Shown here: positions 1-7,809 of the stretch, one piece after another
How the letters are laid out: every line of letters starts with the position of its first letter
Numbering within the stretch: position 1 is the stretch's first letter
NCBI GenBank assembly: GCA_040218535.1
Contig: JAVJRG010000012.1
Coordinates: forward strand, 1,567,910-1,631,909
DNA length: 64,000 nt
Source: Lacipirellulaceae bacterium
Lineage (GTDB): Bacteria > Planctomycetota > Planctomycetia > Pirellulales > Lacipirellulaceae
Reading direction: 5' to 3'
Notes under the pieces: model-generated
Seen by the model: only the letters and a program-made list of their open reading frames with translations
The model's database searches: none
What the model was told of the DNA's origin: nothing
Program-made: the position numbers and the translations under genes

Positions 1-1177
1 CTTGTACTCCGCGACGATCAACGACGACCTTCATGTTGCAGGCAACGGCACCGCTTCCTGTGAGGTTGAGCTGCATTGGATCCGCAAACAATCGTGGATG
101 AGAGCTTGCCCCGGTCAGCGACCCCACGAGCAGCAACGGCTCACCGCCGATCGAGGCCTCGCCTGAGAGGCTGACCTTTTCGATCAGCCACTGCGGACGC
201 GGCCGGTCGATATAGGCAACGTCGACTCCGCGGAAGCGTTTGACCTCAGGCTTGTCAGGCGTTAGCTCACGAGCCTTCTTGATCCAATTGACGGCAGTGG
301 CCAGGTAACCGCTGCTTTCCTCTTCGAGCAAGTAGCTGCTGAGCTGATCGCCATCGAGGTCGTCAAGCTTTAGCATCTTGCGAATTGTGGCCTCGTCTTT
401 CTTCCGAGCGGCATCGACGAGTTGCTGATCGGCTTTAATCTGTTGCGGGAGCCCCTGAATCTTCGCCGTCAGGCTCTTCACTTCCTTCTCGGTCGTGCGA
501 AGGTCGGATTCGAGCTGCTGCAGACGCTCCAGATTTCGCAGCGGGTTCGCCTTCACTTCTTTGAAACCTTTCTCGATCTCTTTGCCGCGAACTTGAAGCT
601 CCTTCACGCGGGCTTCGAGCTGCTTATACTCCGCCGGCCAGCGCTCTTCGAGTTCACGTGCCACGCGAGGAGACTCCAACGTCGATTCAAGGTCGGCTTC
701 CAGCTTCTTGCTGAGATTGTCCACCCAAACGTTGCCGTATTCGCTGGCGGCTGCAAATGCTGGGTCGAGAACCGAGGGTCCTGCTTCCTCTTCAAGCGTC
801 TCCTCAGGTTCTTCCAAGGCACCCTCGGTTTCGCGGGGCGTGTCAAACTTCAGCCCCGTGATGCTGCCGTCGGTGATAACCAGCCGCTTGTGAAGCAGCG
901 AAGCCATGTCGATCTCAAAGTTGGCTTCCTCAGCTTCGGCTAGGTTATTGAAAGTTTTGCTTGGATTCGCGCCGGCTAAGCCGCGCAGGGTTAGGCGGCC
1001 TTGGCGGAGTTCGGTCTCTAGCTCAGCGATTTCTACTTTAGCTCCGAGCGCAGACTCGCCGCTGGTGATGATCGCCCAACGCAGTACGCCGTCCAGACAG
1101 AAACGCACCGTGAGTACCACGATCAACAGAATCGCCAGTCGTGGCAACACATACTTCCAACGGAGTATTTTCTTCAT
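1..1177 (-). CDS. TIGR03545-like membrane-anchored protein (3' part cut by window edge)
   Basis: About 392 codons are visible from an ATG at 1175-1177; the stop lies beyond position 1. The N-terminus has a short basic stretch (MKKILRWKY) and one hydrophobic segment at about residues 10-30, so the protein is probably anchored in the inner membrane with its bulk outside the cytoplasm. Residues ~130-270 are rich in Lys, Glu and Leu heptads, consistent with a coiled coil. The gene directly downstream of a TIGR03546-like gene in the same orientation is the arrangement I know for the TIGR03545/TIGR03546 pair, and this is the main reason for the name. Function is unknown. The start is well supported because the hydrophobic anchor follows at once. 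Confidence 0.7.
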   Translation of the reverse strand, partial: MKKILRWKYVLPRLAILLIVVLTVRFCLDGVLRWAIITSGESALGAKVEIAELETELRQGRLTLRGLAGANPSKTFNNLAEAEEANFEIDMASLLHKRLVITDGSITGLKFDTPRETEGALEEPEETLEEEAGPSVLDPAFAAASEYGNVWVDNLSKKLEADLESTLESPRVARELEERWPAEYKQLEARVKELQVRGKEIEKGFKEVKANPLRNLERLQQLESDLRTTEKEVKSLTAKIQGLPQQIKADQQLVDAARKKDEATIRKMLKLDDLDGDQLSSYLLEEESSGYLATAVNWIKKARELTPDKPEVKRFRGVDVAYIDRPRPQWLIEKVSLSGEASIGGEPLLLVGSLTGASSHPRLFADPMQLNLTGSGAVACNMKVVVDRRGVQ

Positions 1178-1207
1178 GTCACTTCGCTTCCAAAGTAGAA
1201 ACGCAAG

Positions 1208-1244
1208 AACTGAAAACTGAAAACTGAAAACTTCAAACTGGAAA
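1208..1244. repeat. ACTGAAA simple repeat between the TIGR03545/03546 pair
   Basis: Three and a half tandem units of a 7-nt word (ACTGAAA) followed by two degenerate units fill most of the 69-bp gap between the two genes. The same word makes up the 31-nt repeats found at 30661-30691 and 49109-49139. Confidence 0.7.
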
Positions 1245-1246
1245 CT

Positions 1247-1759
1247 CTATTGCATCCCCCACGACGCACCGATCTCAGCACCACGCAACCAGCGAATGAT
1301 GCGGTAGCCCATCAGCCATCGACTCACCTTCGGTTGGACCTTCTCACCGAGGAACCAGCCCACGCGGTAAGCCGGATACGCTAGATAGATGCCAATCAAT
1401 AGCTGACCCATGACCACCGTGTTGTTGAAGCCGATCCACGGACCGAGTGGTTGCTGATAGAGCCACGCAAAGCTACGTCGTAACGGTTCGGCCAGCAGGA
1501 CGATTTCACCAATGCGATGCGCTAGCGGATCGCAGAGTGGGGCTAGTAGCGTAAACACACCGACGGCCATCATGCCTGCTGAAAGGTTCACCCTTAGCGA
1601 ACAAAGCAGGACCCCCAGGCTCAAAGCAATCAAGTTGCCCTTTGGCGTAAGCCCAATAATGACACCGAGCACGATCGCCCACGCGACTTGGCGTGGAGAA
1701 TCATTCGATGTGAGCGCCTGAGCCAATTGGCGCACCGGTTTGAGGAGGAATCCAAGCAT
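1247..1759 (-). CDS. TIGR03546-like (DUF2062-type) inner-membrane protein
   Basis: A 170-residue, very hydrophobic protein with about four predicted membrane segments (around residues 25-50, 55-80, 100-125 and 130-150). The beginning MLGFLLKPVRQL and the motif VIIGLTPKGNL (near residue 37) fit the TIGR03546 family, whose members resemble DUF2062 proteins (GLxPxxN in the first membrane segment). The ATG at 1757-1759 is preferred over an in-frame TTG five codons upstream because family members begin with this ML-K/R pattern. It precedes the TIGR03545-like gene on the same strand by 69 bp, so the two are probably cotranscribed. Its role is unknown; the pair is probably a membrane complex. Confidence 0.75.
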   Translation of the reverse strand: MLGFLLKPVRQLAQALTSNDSPRQVAWAIVLGVIIGLTPKGNLIALSLGVLLCSLRVNLSAGMMAVGVFTLLAPLCDPLAHRIGEIVLLAEPLRRSFAWLYQQPLGPWIGFNNTVVMGQLLIGIYLAYPAYRVGWFLGEKVQPKVSRWLMGYRIIRWLRGAEIGASWGMQ

Positions 1760-1910
1760 ATTGCTACGATCCAAATAGACATTTCGAAATGCAGAGAAAA
1801 GTTTGCGGTTGGGAAAAGTATCGGACGCTCAGCCTCCGGGTCTACACCAGAAGCACCTCGGCTGCTAGCAGGCGATGTCCAGTACCTATGTCGGATGCTA
1901 GAATTGGGTA

Positions 1911-4223
1911 ATGACTAATGAGACTGGCGAAAACAGGGAGGAAGAGACTGCTAGCAACCGGCGGCCTCTCATCATTCTTGCGCTGATTGCCACAGCAATG
2001 CTTGGTTATCTGTTCCTAGATTGGCAAACGGCCCTGCCGCCTGAGGCCGTGAAGCAAGCCACGTTTGTCGGTCGCCAATCCTGCGTGAAGTGTCATCAAG
2101 AAGAAGCGCGGGCTTATCACGGATCGCACCACGACCGGGCCATGGAGCTTGCCAACGAGGAGACGATCCTCGGCGACTTCGACGATGCCGAATTCACATG
2201 GCTGGGCGTCACGACAAAAATGTTCCGTCGCGACGGCAAGTACTTCATGAATGCTGAAGGCCCTGATGGCGAGATGCACGACTATGAAATCGAGTGGACC
2301 TTCGGCATCGATCCGCTCCAGCAGTATATGACCGAGTTCCCCGATGGCCGTGTGCAAGTTTTGCCAGCAAGTTGGGACGTCCATCGTAAAGAGTGGTTCG
2401 CCGTCACTCCGCCTGACGTACCTGATACACGTATCGAACACGACGATCCGTTGCACTGGACCGGCATCGCGCAGAACTGGAACACCATGTGCGCTGATTG
2501 CCACTCGACGAATCTGCAAAAGAACTACGATCTGGCGACAGATACTTATAGTACGGACTACTCCGAAATCGACGTCAGTTGCGAAGCCTGCCACGGCCCT
2601 GGCAGCGTGCATGTTGAACTAGCTGAATCGAGCAGCGTTTTCTGGGATCGTAGGCACGGTTACGGGCTCTCGAACGAACTGAAGAAGGTCAGCAACACGA
2701 AGCAAGTGGAAACCTGCGCGCCCTGTCATTCTCGTCGAGCGGCTATTCATCCGAACTACCACGCAGGCAAGGATTGGTTCGACCACTATCAACCTTCCAT
2801 GTTGGACGAAGGCCTTTACCACGCCAACGGCCACATCCAGGACGAAGTCTACGTCTATGGATCGTTCATCCAGAGCAAGATGTATCACAAGGACGTCCGC
2901 TGCACGGACTGCCACAATCCGCATTCGTTGGAACTGAAGTACGAGGGCAATCAGCTCTGCAACCAGTGCCACCAGCCAGGCAAGTACGATGTCCTCTCGC
3001 ATCATCACCATCCTGAAGGCCCGGCGACTGAGGGGGGCGGAACCCAGTGCATCAGTTGTCACATGTCCGTGCGGACCTACATGAACATCGATGACCGGCA
3101 CGACCATAGTTTCCGCGTGCCGCGACCTGATCTGACGGTGGAACTCGGCACCCCCAACGCGTGCAACGACTGTCACACAAAGCCGGACGAAGATGCTGCG
3201 TGGGCCGCTGATTGGGTAAAGAAATGGTTCGGCGACGAGCGGCCACCACAGATGGCTGGCAATGAACTAGCAAGCCGGGCTATTTATGCGGGACGTAAGC
3301 TGAAGCCTGAGGGAGAAGAACTCCTTCTGGAAGTTGCTGACGACAAGCAAACCTCCGACATTACTCGCGCGACGGCGTTGCAACTCTTGTCAGGTTATCC
3401 CACGGAGAAGAGCCGCGAGGTGCGCAAACAGGCCCTTTACGATCGGAGTGAGCTCATTCGCATTGCCGCGACAAGGGCTACGGATCAAACGGATCCGCAA
3501 ACGCTGCTAAACTCTCTCCGGCGTCAGCTTGAAGATCCTGCGAAGTCCGTGCGAATCGAAGCAGCCAATCGACTGGTTGGATTCCTAGGTAGCCCGGACG
3601 ATCAGTCCTTGCGTGAGAATCTCGAACAAGCGATTCAAGAGTTTCGCGACAGCCAGAAGTTCAACCTCGATCGTGTTGAAGGGCACCTCAGTCTCGGTCA
3701 GCTTGAAGCTCGATTGGGCAACCTGAAGAAGGCCATCAAACATCTACGCGATGCGGTGCGAGTCGCGCCCTACCGGTCGACTTCGCGTAGCATGCTCGTG
3801 CAGCTCTTGGAGGCTGCCGACGGAAATGCGGAAGAGATCCGAAGCTTACGCGAGGAAGAAGCTGAACTGCTCTTACGAGACCAGTCACTCTTGCCTGAGG
3901 CAGATCATCCCCACTACCGTCGTGGGATGTTGCTCTATCAGCTTGGCCGGATCGATGAGGCGAGTGAAGAACTCGCCGAAGCCGCAAAGCTTGGCCCTGA
4001 CAACTACCAGAATTGGCTCGCCTTGACGCTCTTGTACGAGAAACAAGAGCGGTGGCGAGAAGCGCTGAAGGCACTACAGCAAATGCAGCGACTCAGACCG
4101 AACTCACCGGACGTGAAAAGCCTCTATATCAAGTTCAGCCAACAGATCGAAGGCATCGAAGAGAGGCAAGGTAGCGGGGAGTCACCCGAGCCTGATTCTG
4201 CAAACGCCAAACCCGCGGGCTGA
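1911..4223 (+). CDS. Octaheme c-type cytochrome with C-terminal HEAT/TPR region
   Basis: A 770-residue protein. An uncleaved-looking membrane anchor occupies residues ~19-36. Eight CxxCH haem-binding motifs follow at residues 58 (CVKCH), 194 (CADCH), 224 (CEACH), 269 (CAPCH), 331 (CTDCH), 350 (CNQCH), 380 (CISCH) and 418 (CNDCH), so the protein should carry eight covalent haems on the periplasmic side. Residues ~440-550 look like HEAT-type helical repeats and ~550-740 like TPRs, with a Pro/Glu/Ser-rich tail. Cytochrome c554/NrfA-like multihaem proteins act in electron transfer to nitrogen or sulfur compounds; the TPR part suggests docking to partners. No partner redox gene is adjacent, so the substrate cannot be assigned. 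The start ATG follows closely after another gene-free stretch and is the only one that keeps the anchor near the N-terminus. Confidence 0.85.
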   Translation: MTNETGENREEETASNRRPLIILALIATAMLGYLFLDWQTALPPEAVKQATFVGRQSCVKCHQEEARAYHGSHHDRAMELANEETILGDFDDAEFTWLGVTTKMFRRDGKYFMNAEGPDGEMHDYEIEWTFGIDPLQQYMTEFPDGRVQVLPASWDVHRKEWFAVTPPDVPDTRIEHDDPLHWTGIAQNWNTMCADCHSTNLQKNYDLATDTYSTDYSEIDVSCEACHGPGSVHVELAESSSVFWDRRHGYGLSNELKKVSNTKQVETCAPCHSRRAAIHPNYHAGKDWFDHYQPSMLDEGLYHANGHIQDEVYVYGSFIQSKMYHKDVRCTDCHNPHSLELKYEGNQLCNQCHQPGKYDVLSHHHHPEGPATEGGGTQCISCHMSVRTYMNIDDRHDHSFRVPRPDLTVELGTPNACNDCHTKPDEDAAWAADWVKKWFGDERPPQMAGNELASRAIYAGRKLKPEGEELLLEVADDKQTSDITRATALQLLSGYPTEKSREVRKQALYDRSELIRIAATRATDQTDPQTLLNSLRRQLEDPAKSVRIEAANRLVGFLGSPDDQSLRENLEQAIQEFRDSQKFNLDRVEGHLSLGQLEARLGNLKKAIKHLRDAVRVAPYRSTSRSMLVQLLEAADGNAEEIRSLREEEAELLLRDQSLLPEADHPHYRRGMLLYQLGRIDEASEELAEAAKLGPDNYQNWLALTLLYEKQERWREALKALQQMQRLRPNSPDVKSLYIKFSQQIEGIEERQGSGESPEPDSANAKPAG

Positions 4224-4285
4224 CGCCTCGCGGCTCGGAAGGATTCAGCACCTGACAAGGCTGTTTCGCTTTCCTTGGCTCCCCT

Positions 4286-4313
4286 TTGCCCCCATGAGCA
4301 GAGCAGCTAAAAT
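4286..4313 (+). promoter_or_regulatory. Possible promoter of the tRNA gene
   Basis: TTGCCC (4286-4291) and TAAAAT (4308-4313) are separated by 16 bp and end 16 bp before the tRNA. This is a sigma70-like arrangement judged by eye. Confidence 0.4.
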
Positions 4314-4329
4314 ATGGAATTCGCACCTT

Positions 4330-4403
4330 GGCGGTGTAGCTCAGCTGGTTAGAGCAGCGGAATCATAATCCGCGTGTCGGGGGTTCGAGTCCCTCCACCG
4401 CTA
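4330..4403 (+). tRNA. tRNA with CAT anticodon, probably tRNA-Met; integration site
   Basis: A 74-nt cloverleaf can be drawn by hand: acceptor arms GGCGGTG/CACCGCT (first pair G-U), D arm GCTC/GAGC, anticodon arm GCGGA/TCCGC with loop ATCATAA (anticodon CAT), T arm GGGGG/CCCTC around TTCGAGT, and discriminator A. CCA is not encoded. CAT can be elongator Met or the lysidine-modified Ile2 tRNA; the sequence alone does not settle this, and Met is the simpler call. It lacks the initiator feature of an unpaired 1-72 C-A. The 3' 49 nt are duplicated at 23359-23407, marking it as the attB of a mobile element; the tRNA remains intact because the element supplies the 3' end. Confidence 0.95.
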
Positions 4404-5812
4404 CTTGTGTCTGTGGACGCATCTTCTCGCATATCATCGCGTAACGTCGCACTGTGACTAGGTTTGTGCGAACTCTCTGACGCTATCTTCTGATCGTTTT
4501 CGTCGCATCGTTTCGCACTGCTTCGCACGCTAACGCGTCCTAACTGCTGCGCCATGTGCTGCGCCTCTTCTTCATCTCCGACGCGCAGATCGTCGGTACC
4601 CGTCGCTTGAAGTTGAGTAGGCGACACAGGATTGAAGATCTCTCCAAGGCGAGAGACGGCTTCCGCTTCCTGCCCAGGGAAGAGGTGTCCGTAGGTGTCC
4701 ATCGTCAAAGTAATGGTCGAATGCCGCATCACGGTTTGCACCGTTTTGATGTGAACGCCCTGCATGGCCAGCCAGGCACCACAAGTATGTCGAAGACAGT
4801 GAAAGTCGAAAGTTTGACCGTCGCTGTTCTCTGCCGCTAAGAAGTCGCTCTGCTCTCGCTTCAGCCTTTCGTTAGGGTCCTTACTCACCGCCTTGATCCA
4901 TTGCTTTCTTGCAGCTACAAGGTCTTCCCTGAGCATGCGTGCTAGGTAAGTCTCATGCGGGAATGAAAAGACAGGTGCCTTAAGAGTCTTCGTTGCGATT
5001 AGGTCCTTCAACTCTGCCGCTAATTCGCTCTGAATGTACTGTCTAGCATTCTTGCGATTCTTCGTTGAGCCAGCGACACAGGTGACATAAGGCTGCTCCA
5101 GGTCAAGGAACAGATTGCCACGAGTTAGACTACGCAGCTCATTGGAACGTAAGCCCGTTTGAATCGCCGTACGATAAAGGACCAGTCGTTCCTTGGCTCT
5201 CATTCCATATCGCTCAGGCCCTGCGGCAGTGGCTGTCTCAAGCCAGCCCCACTCCTCAGGCAATAGCATTCGTCGTTCGGTTCTTCGATCCCCCTTGGGA
5301 TTGGGCTTCTTCACGGAAAGCAACGGATCGCGTGGGAGCTTGTGATGGGATGCGAGCCACTTAGTGAAGGCAGTAATAGCATTCAGATGAGCGCCAATTG
5401 TCCTCGCCGATCGTGATTTGTCACGGAGATGAGCCGCATAGCGATTGACTCCATCTGCCGTGATGTCTGATGCAACTTCAAATCCAGCAAACTCAGCGAT
5501 CCAGAGGATGAATTTGAGCGTGCTCTCAATATGCTTGTCAGTGCGGTTTGCGGCGCGAAGCTTGTTCTCATAATCCTCTAAATGAGCCTTGATGGAACGA
5601 CTTGCCTGCTGGCTGATTTCATCCAGTGCCGAGTCGACAACACCTTCGCGACGCAAAGCCACCTCTGCCTCCAGCTTCCTCGCGATCCGCTCAGCAACCG
5701 CCTTGTCGGTAGTCCGAGTCGATTTGCTCCGGCGTTTCCCGGTGTGGTCGTACCATTGCACGTGGTAGGGTCCCTTGGCTTTGGGGCCGCCACGCTTAAA
5801 AACTGTTGCCAT
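4349..5812 (-). CDS. Tyrosine recombinase (site-specific integrase), C-terminus encoded by the tRNA
   Basis: 487 residues. Residues ~70-165 form a SAM-like core-binding domain and ~180-385 the catalytic domain. The catalytic set is visible: Arg222 (TGLRSNEL), Lys251 (STKNRK), His338 and Arg341 (HCLRHT), His364 (MRHSTI), and nucleophile Tyr374 (MDTYGHLF). It should excise and integrate the element at the tRNA. The last ~17 codons (ending RTPDTRIMIPLL) are read antisense through the tRNA gene and stop at 4349-4351, within the D arm. In an excised circle the frame would leave att two codons before this end and continue into the tail at 23182-23358, giving about 544 residues. Start ATG at 5810-5812 is followed by a typical basic AP2-like N-terminus. 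Only 3 bp separate it from the upstream regulator gene. Confidence 0.93.
   Translation of the reverse strand: MATVFKRGGPKAKGPYHVQWYDHTGKRRSKSTRTTDKAVAERIARKLEAEVALRREGVVDSALDEISQQASRSIKAHLEDYENKLRAANRTDKHIESTLKFILWIAEFAGFEVASDITADGVNRYAAHLRDKSRSARTIGAHLNAITAFTKWLASHHKLPRDPLLSVKKPNPKGDRRTERRMLLPEEWGWLETATAAGPERYGMRAKERLVLYRTAIQTGLRSNELRSLTRGNLFLDLEQPYVTCVAGSTKNRKNARQYIQSELAAELKDLIATKTLKAPVFSFPHETYLARMLREDLVAARKQWIKAVSKDPNERLKREQSDFLAAENSDGQTFDFHCLRHTCGAWLAMQGVHIKTVQTVMRHSTITLTMDTYGHLFPGQEAEAVSRLGEIFNPVSPTQLQATGTDDLRVGDEEEAQHMAQQLGRVSVRSSAKRCDENDQKIASESSHKPSHSATLRDDMREDASTDTSSGGGTRTPDTRIMIPLL
4355..4421 (+). repeat. Left attachment site (attL) inside the tRNA
   Basis: 67 bp repeated at 23359-23425; the first 53 bp are identical, then one T/C difference at 4408, then 13 more identical bases. 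It spans from the end of the tRNA D arm to 18 bp beyond the tRNA. Confidence 0.92.
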
Positions 5813-5815
5813 GTT

Positions 5816-6034
5816 CTACCTTTCCTTCTTGCTTCGCAGCTCTAATTGAAAGTATTTGGCCAGCTTATCAGCCATATCAAGGCGCAAGCTCCCTTCACCT
5901 CTCGCAAATCTCATCAACGACTGTCGCTTCACTCCGGTCTCACGTTCTAATTCCTTGAACGATGCTGGGGAGTCATTGATTTTCCTGCGTAGGACATCGC
6001 TCAGTGTGTCGAAGGATCGTTGATTCTTAGGCAT
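5816..6034 (-). CDS. Small helix-turn-helix regulator
   Basis: 72 residues from the ATG at 6032-6034 (MPKNQRSF); an in-frame ATG seven codons upstream (6055) is possible. The segment FKELERETGVKRQSLMRFAR (about residues 25-45) is a clear XRE/Cro-like helix-turn-helix, followed by a short amphipathic helix and a basic end. It lies 3 bp upstream of the integrase on the same strand and is probably cotranscribed with it, so it is a candidate controller of integrase expression. An inverted repeat (GGCATG-N12-CATGCC) covers its own start codon. Very small size limits family assignment. Confidence 0.75.
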   Translation of the reverse strand: MPKNQRSFDTLSDVLRRKINDSPASFKELERETGVKRQSLMRFARGEGSLRLDMADKLAKYFQLELRSKKER

Positions 6035-6053
6035 GCAATAGTTTTTACATGCC
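6030..6053. promoter_or_regulatory. Inverted repeat over the regulator start codon, possible operator
   Basis: GGCATG and CATGCC arms (6 bp, perfect) separated by 12 bp of AT-rich sequence. The left arm contains the start codon of the HTH gene. An autoregulatory operator is a reasonable guess; nothing proves it. Confidence 0.35.
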
Positions 6054-6056
6054 ATG

Positions 6057-6296
6057 CTAGTCAATGTCAAATCGTATTAGTTCCTTGTCATCATTTGGGC
6101 GGTATCCAATGAATGCTCCACATCGACGACATGTGGTTCGGATCCAGCCTGGGCGTTCGGGAGCAGGCTCATCTTTCCAGTGAGAGCTGTCGACATGAGA
6201 CGGGCACCGAGTTTGGTTTTTTACGACGGTAGGATTTGGAGGTTTTTGGTTCCAAGCCGCTTGCAACTCAGCAAGTACATTAGGAGGAGTATACAT
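6057..6296 (-). CDS. Small protein with CxxH...CxxC metal-binding-like motif
   Basis: 79 residues, beginning MYTPPNVLAELQAAW. It contains CPSH (near residue 31) and CRRCG (near residue 56) followed by AFIGYRP, a spacing that resembles a small zinc ribbon. I have a loose memory of similar short proteins with a C..CG.FIGYRP end in planctomycete integrated elements, but no function is known to me. It is transcribed in the same direction as its neighbours and ends 23 bp before the preferred start of the HTH regulator. No good ribosome-binding site precedes the ATG at 6294-6296. Confidence 0.65.
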   Translation of the reverse strand: MYTPPNVLAELQAAWNQKPPNPTVVKNQTRCPSHVDSSHWKDEPAPERPGWIRTTCRRCGAFIGYRPNDDKELIRFDID

Positions 6297-6454
6297 ACCA
6301 GTAACATGTTTCTTGTTTAGGGATCCGCTGTCCGCGTAGCGGACGCAAAAGCGGATCCTTATGGTCCCTTATGGGAAATAGGAACTAATAGGTTCCTCAG
6401 TAAACGCACCGTAAGTTCCGCAGTGCTTACGAACACATTGGTTCCGCAGTCAAC
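6297..6454. repeat. Intergenic region dense in inverted repeats (possible origin or control region)
   Basis: Within 158 bp there are: a nested hairpin at 6321-6358 (GGATCCGC arms enclosing GTCCGC-GTA-GCGGAC); AGGAAC/GTTCCT around 6 bp near 6380-6398; CGTAAG/CTTACG near 6410-6432; and a repeated word GGTTCC/GTTCCGCAGT near 6413 and 6440. No T-run follows the big hairpin on either strand, so it is not a simple terminator. It lies next to the replication genes. Confidence 0.6.
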
Positions 6455-6856
6455 TTATGTGTCGGGTAATGGCAGAACGCTATAGCGGGACGATCCCCGG
6501 TTCAAGCCGCCTTGATAGACCACCCTCAACAAGCCTCGTTTCTCTAGGCGTTTAATCGCCTTGGCAGCGCCGCGTACCGAGAGGCCGCCACGTCGGGCAA
6601 TATCAGCTTGTGAAGTGCGAGCCGTACCGTTGCGAGTATCGCGGTAGAGAATCATCCACACAGCAATATCACCCCGGCAGAGCGTCGCTAGCGTTTCGTC
6701 GATGAACTGATTGAGCGTAGCGAAACGGTTGGCGGCTCGCTTGCGGGTTGTCTTAGGCTTGATCTCTGGTTCCCGGCAACTTGTTAGGTTGCGTGTGTCG
6801 GTCGATTCCAAGGGGGGCAGCACTTCGCAGCCGTCGAGTTTAGGGGCTTCGCTCAT
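6455..6856 (-). CDS. Winged helix-turn-helix protein of the replication module
   Basis: 133 residues. The N-terminal ~45 residues are polar and probably disordered, with a basic patch (KPKTTRKRAANR). Residues ~45-125 form a winged helix: a helix resembling the first helix of replication initiator wHTH domains (ETLATLCRGDIAVWMILYRD), then the recognition helix-turn-helix (SQADIARRGGLSVRGAAKAIKRLEKRG) and the wing (LLRVVYQGGLNRGSSRY). It overlaps the ATPase gene upstream by 4 bp (ATGA), so they are translationally coupled. It may bind the repeat-rich DNA just downstream (6297-6454) as an initiator or helicase-loading factor; this is inference. Confidence 0.7.
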   Translation of the reverse strand: MSEAPKLDGCEVLPPLESTDTRNLTSCREPEIKPKTTRKRAANRFATLNQFIDETLATLCRGDIAVWMILYRDTRNGTARTSQADIARRGGLSVRGAAKAIKRLEKRGLLRVVYQGGLNRGSSRYSVLPLPDT

Positions 6857-7809
6857 TGCTCGACCCCACTGTTATCGCCGTCGCTGGCCGCTTCGGTCTG
6901 ATTCCAGAGATTCGCCAGCGCCGCTGTCAACTTACCGTCGGGCTTGGTTGTTGGCGTTGCGGTTGCGGGCGTGAACGATTGCCGCTGGCGGTCGAAATGC
7001 AACAGCAGGTCGCGGGGCTCGGTGTGGCGTGCTTTTAAGTGCCGCAGGTGAACTGTCTCCGCATCCTTGGCGTCGGGCGTGAGAATGAACGCATCATCCG
7101 CCCCGAACTCCAGCTCGCTACTCTCTCGGAAGCTGGCCAGCGACAACGAATCCCCCGCATAGCTACTGCGGCCTTGCCGATCCTTCTGACGACTGACCGC
7201 CGCGACGACGATCACGGCCAGCCCCGCGTCGGCAAACTGCCGCAGATAGTTCATCGTGGCATCGACACTGCCGCGGCGGTCGTTGTGCTGCCCCGGTGGT
7301 GTAATGCGTTGGATGTAGTCGAGCGTCAATACGTCCGCCCCGAACGCATCACACGCGGCAGCAATGTTGGCCAGGTCGAACGGCGGACGCACGAAACAAA
7401 GTCGGTCGGCTATCGCTTCGAGCGTGTTCAACGCTTGGTCGAGCCGATCTGCATGTTGGCCGTCGAGCTTGCGATAGCGAATCGATTCCGCATCGATCCC
7501 CGAAAGCCTTGCCAGTTGCCGGTCGAGTAGCACGCTAGGCGGCATCTCGATGTTGCACACGCACCAGCGTAATTCGGGATTCAATCGCAGCCCGTCAATC
7601 ACGCATTGCATCGTGAACGCGGTTTTCCCTGCCCCCGGTGCTCCGCCGAATAGCGTCACCAGTTTGGGCCCTAGTTCGATGCGAGCCAGTTCCGCGTCGC
7701 CCACTGGATACAGCGTGGGCGGTTGCCCGGTCAGCACGTCGTCACGCCAGGTTGAAAACACGTCGGACGCGCTTTGCCACTTTCCACTGTTTTGGTCGAT
7801 GCTGTTCAT
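6853..7809 (-). CDS. DnaB/RecA-like hexameric helicase-type ATPase
   Basis: 318 residues. Walker A is GGAPGAGKT (residues 55-63); Walker B is in DVLTLDYIQRI (near residue 160); a DnaB-like sensor region VVAAVSRQKDR follows. This matches the C-terminal helicase domain of DnaB/RepA-type proteins without the N-terminal primase-interacting domain. It probably unwinds or pumps DNA during replication of the excised element. It is coupled by 4-bp overlaps to the primase gene upstream and to the wHTH gene downstream, so helicase, primase and possible initiator are made together. It could instead be a RepA-like monofunctional plasmid helicase. Confidence 0.85.
   Translation of the reverse strand: MNSIDQNSGKWQSASDVFSTWRDDVLTGQPPTLYPVGDAELARIELGPKLVTLFGGAPGAGKTAFTMQCVIDGLRLNPELRWCVCNIEMPPSVLLDRQLARLSGIDAESIRYRKLDGQHADRLDQALNTLEAIADRLCFVRPPFDLANIAAACDAFGADVLTLDYIQRITPPGQHNDRRGSVDATMNYLRQFADAGLAVIVVAAVSRQKDRQGRSSYAGDSLSLASFRESSELEFGADDAFILTPDAKDAETVHLRHLKARHTEPRDLLLHFDRQRQSFTPATATPTTKPDGKLTAALANLWNQTEAASDGDNSGVEQ

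Noticed and set aside
2619..3176. Long minus-strand frame opposite the octaheme cytochrome
   Set aside because: It is antisense to a strongly supported gene and has no protein-like features.
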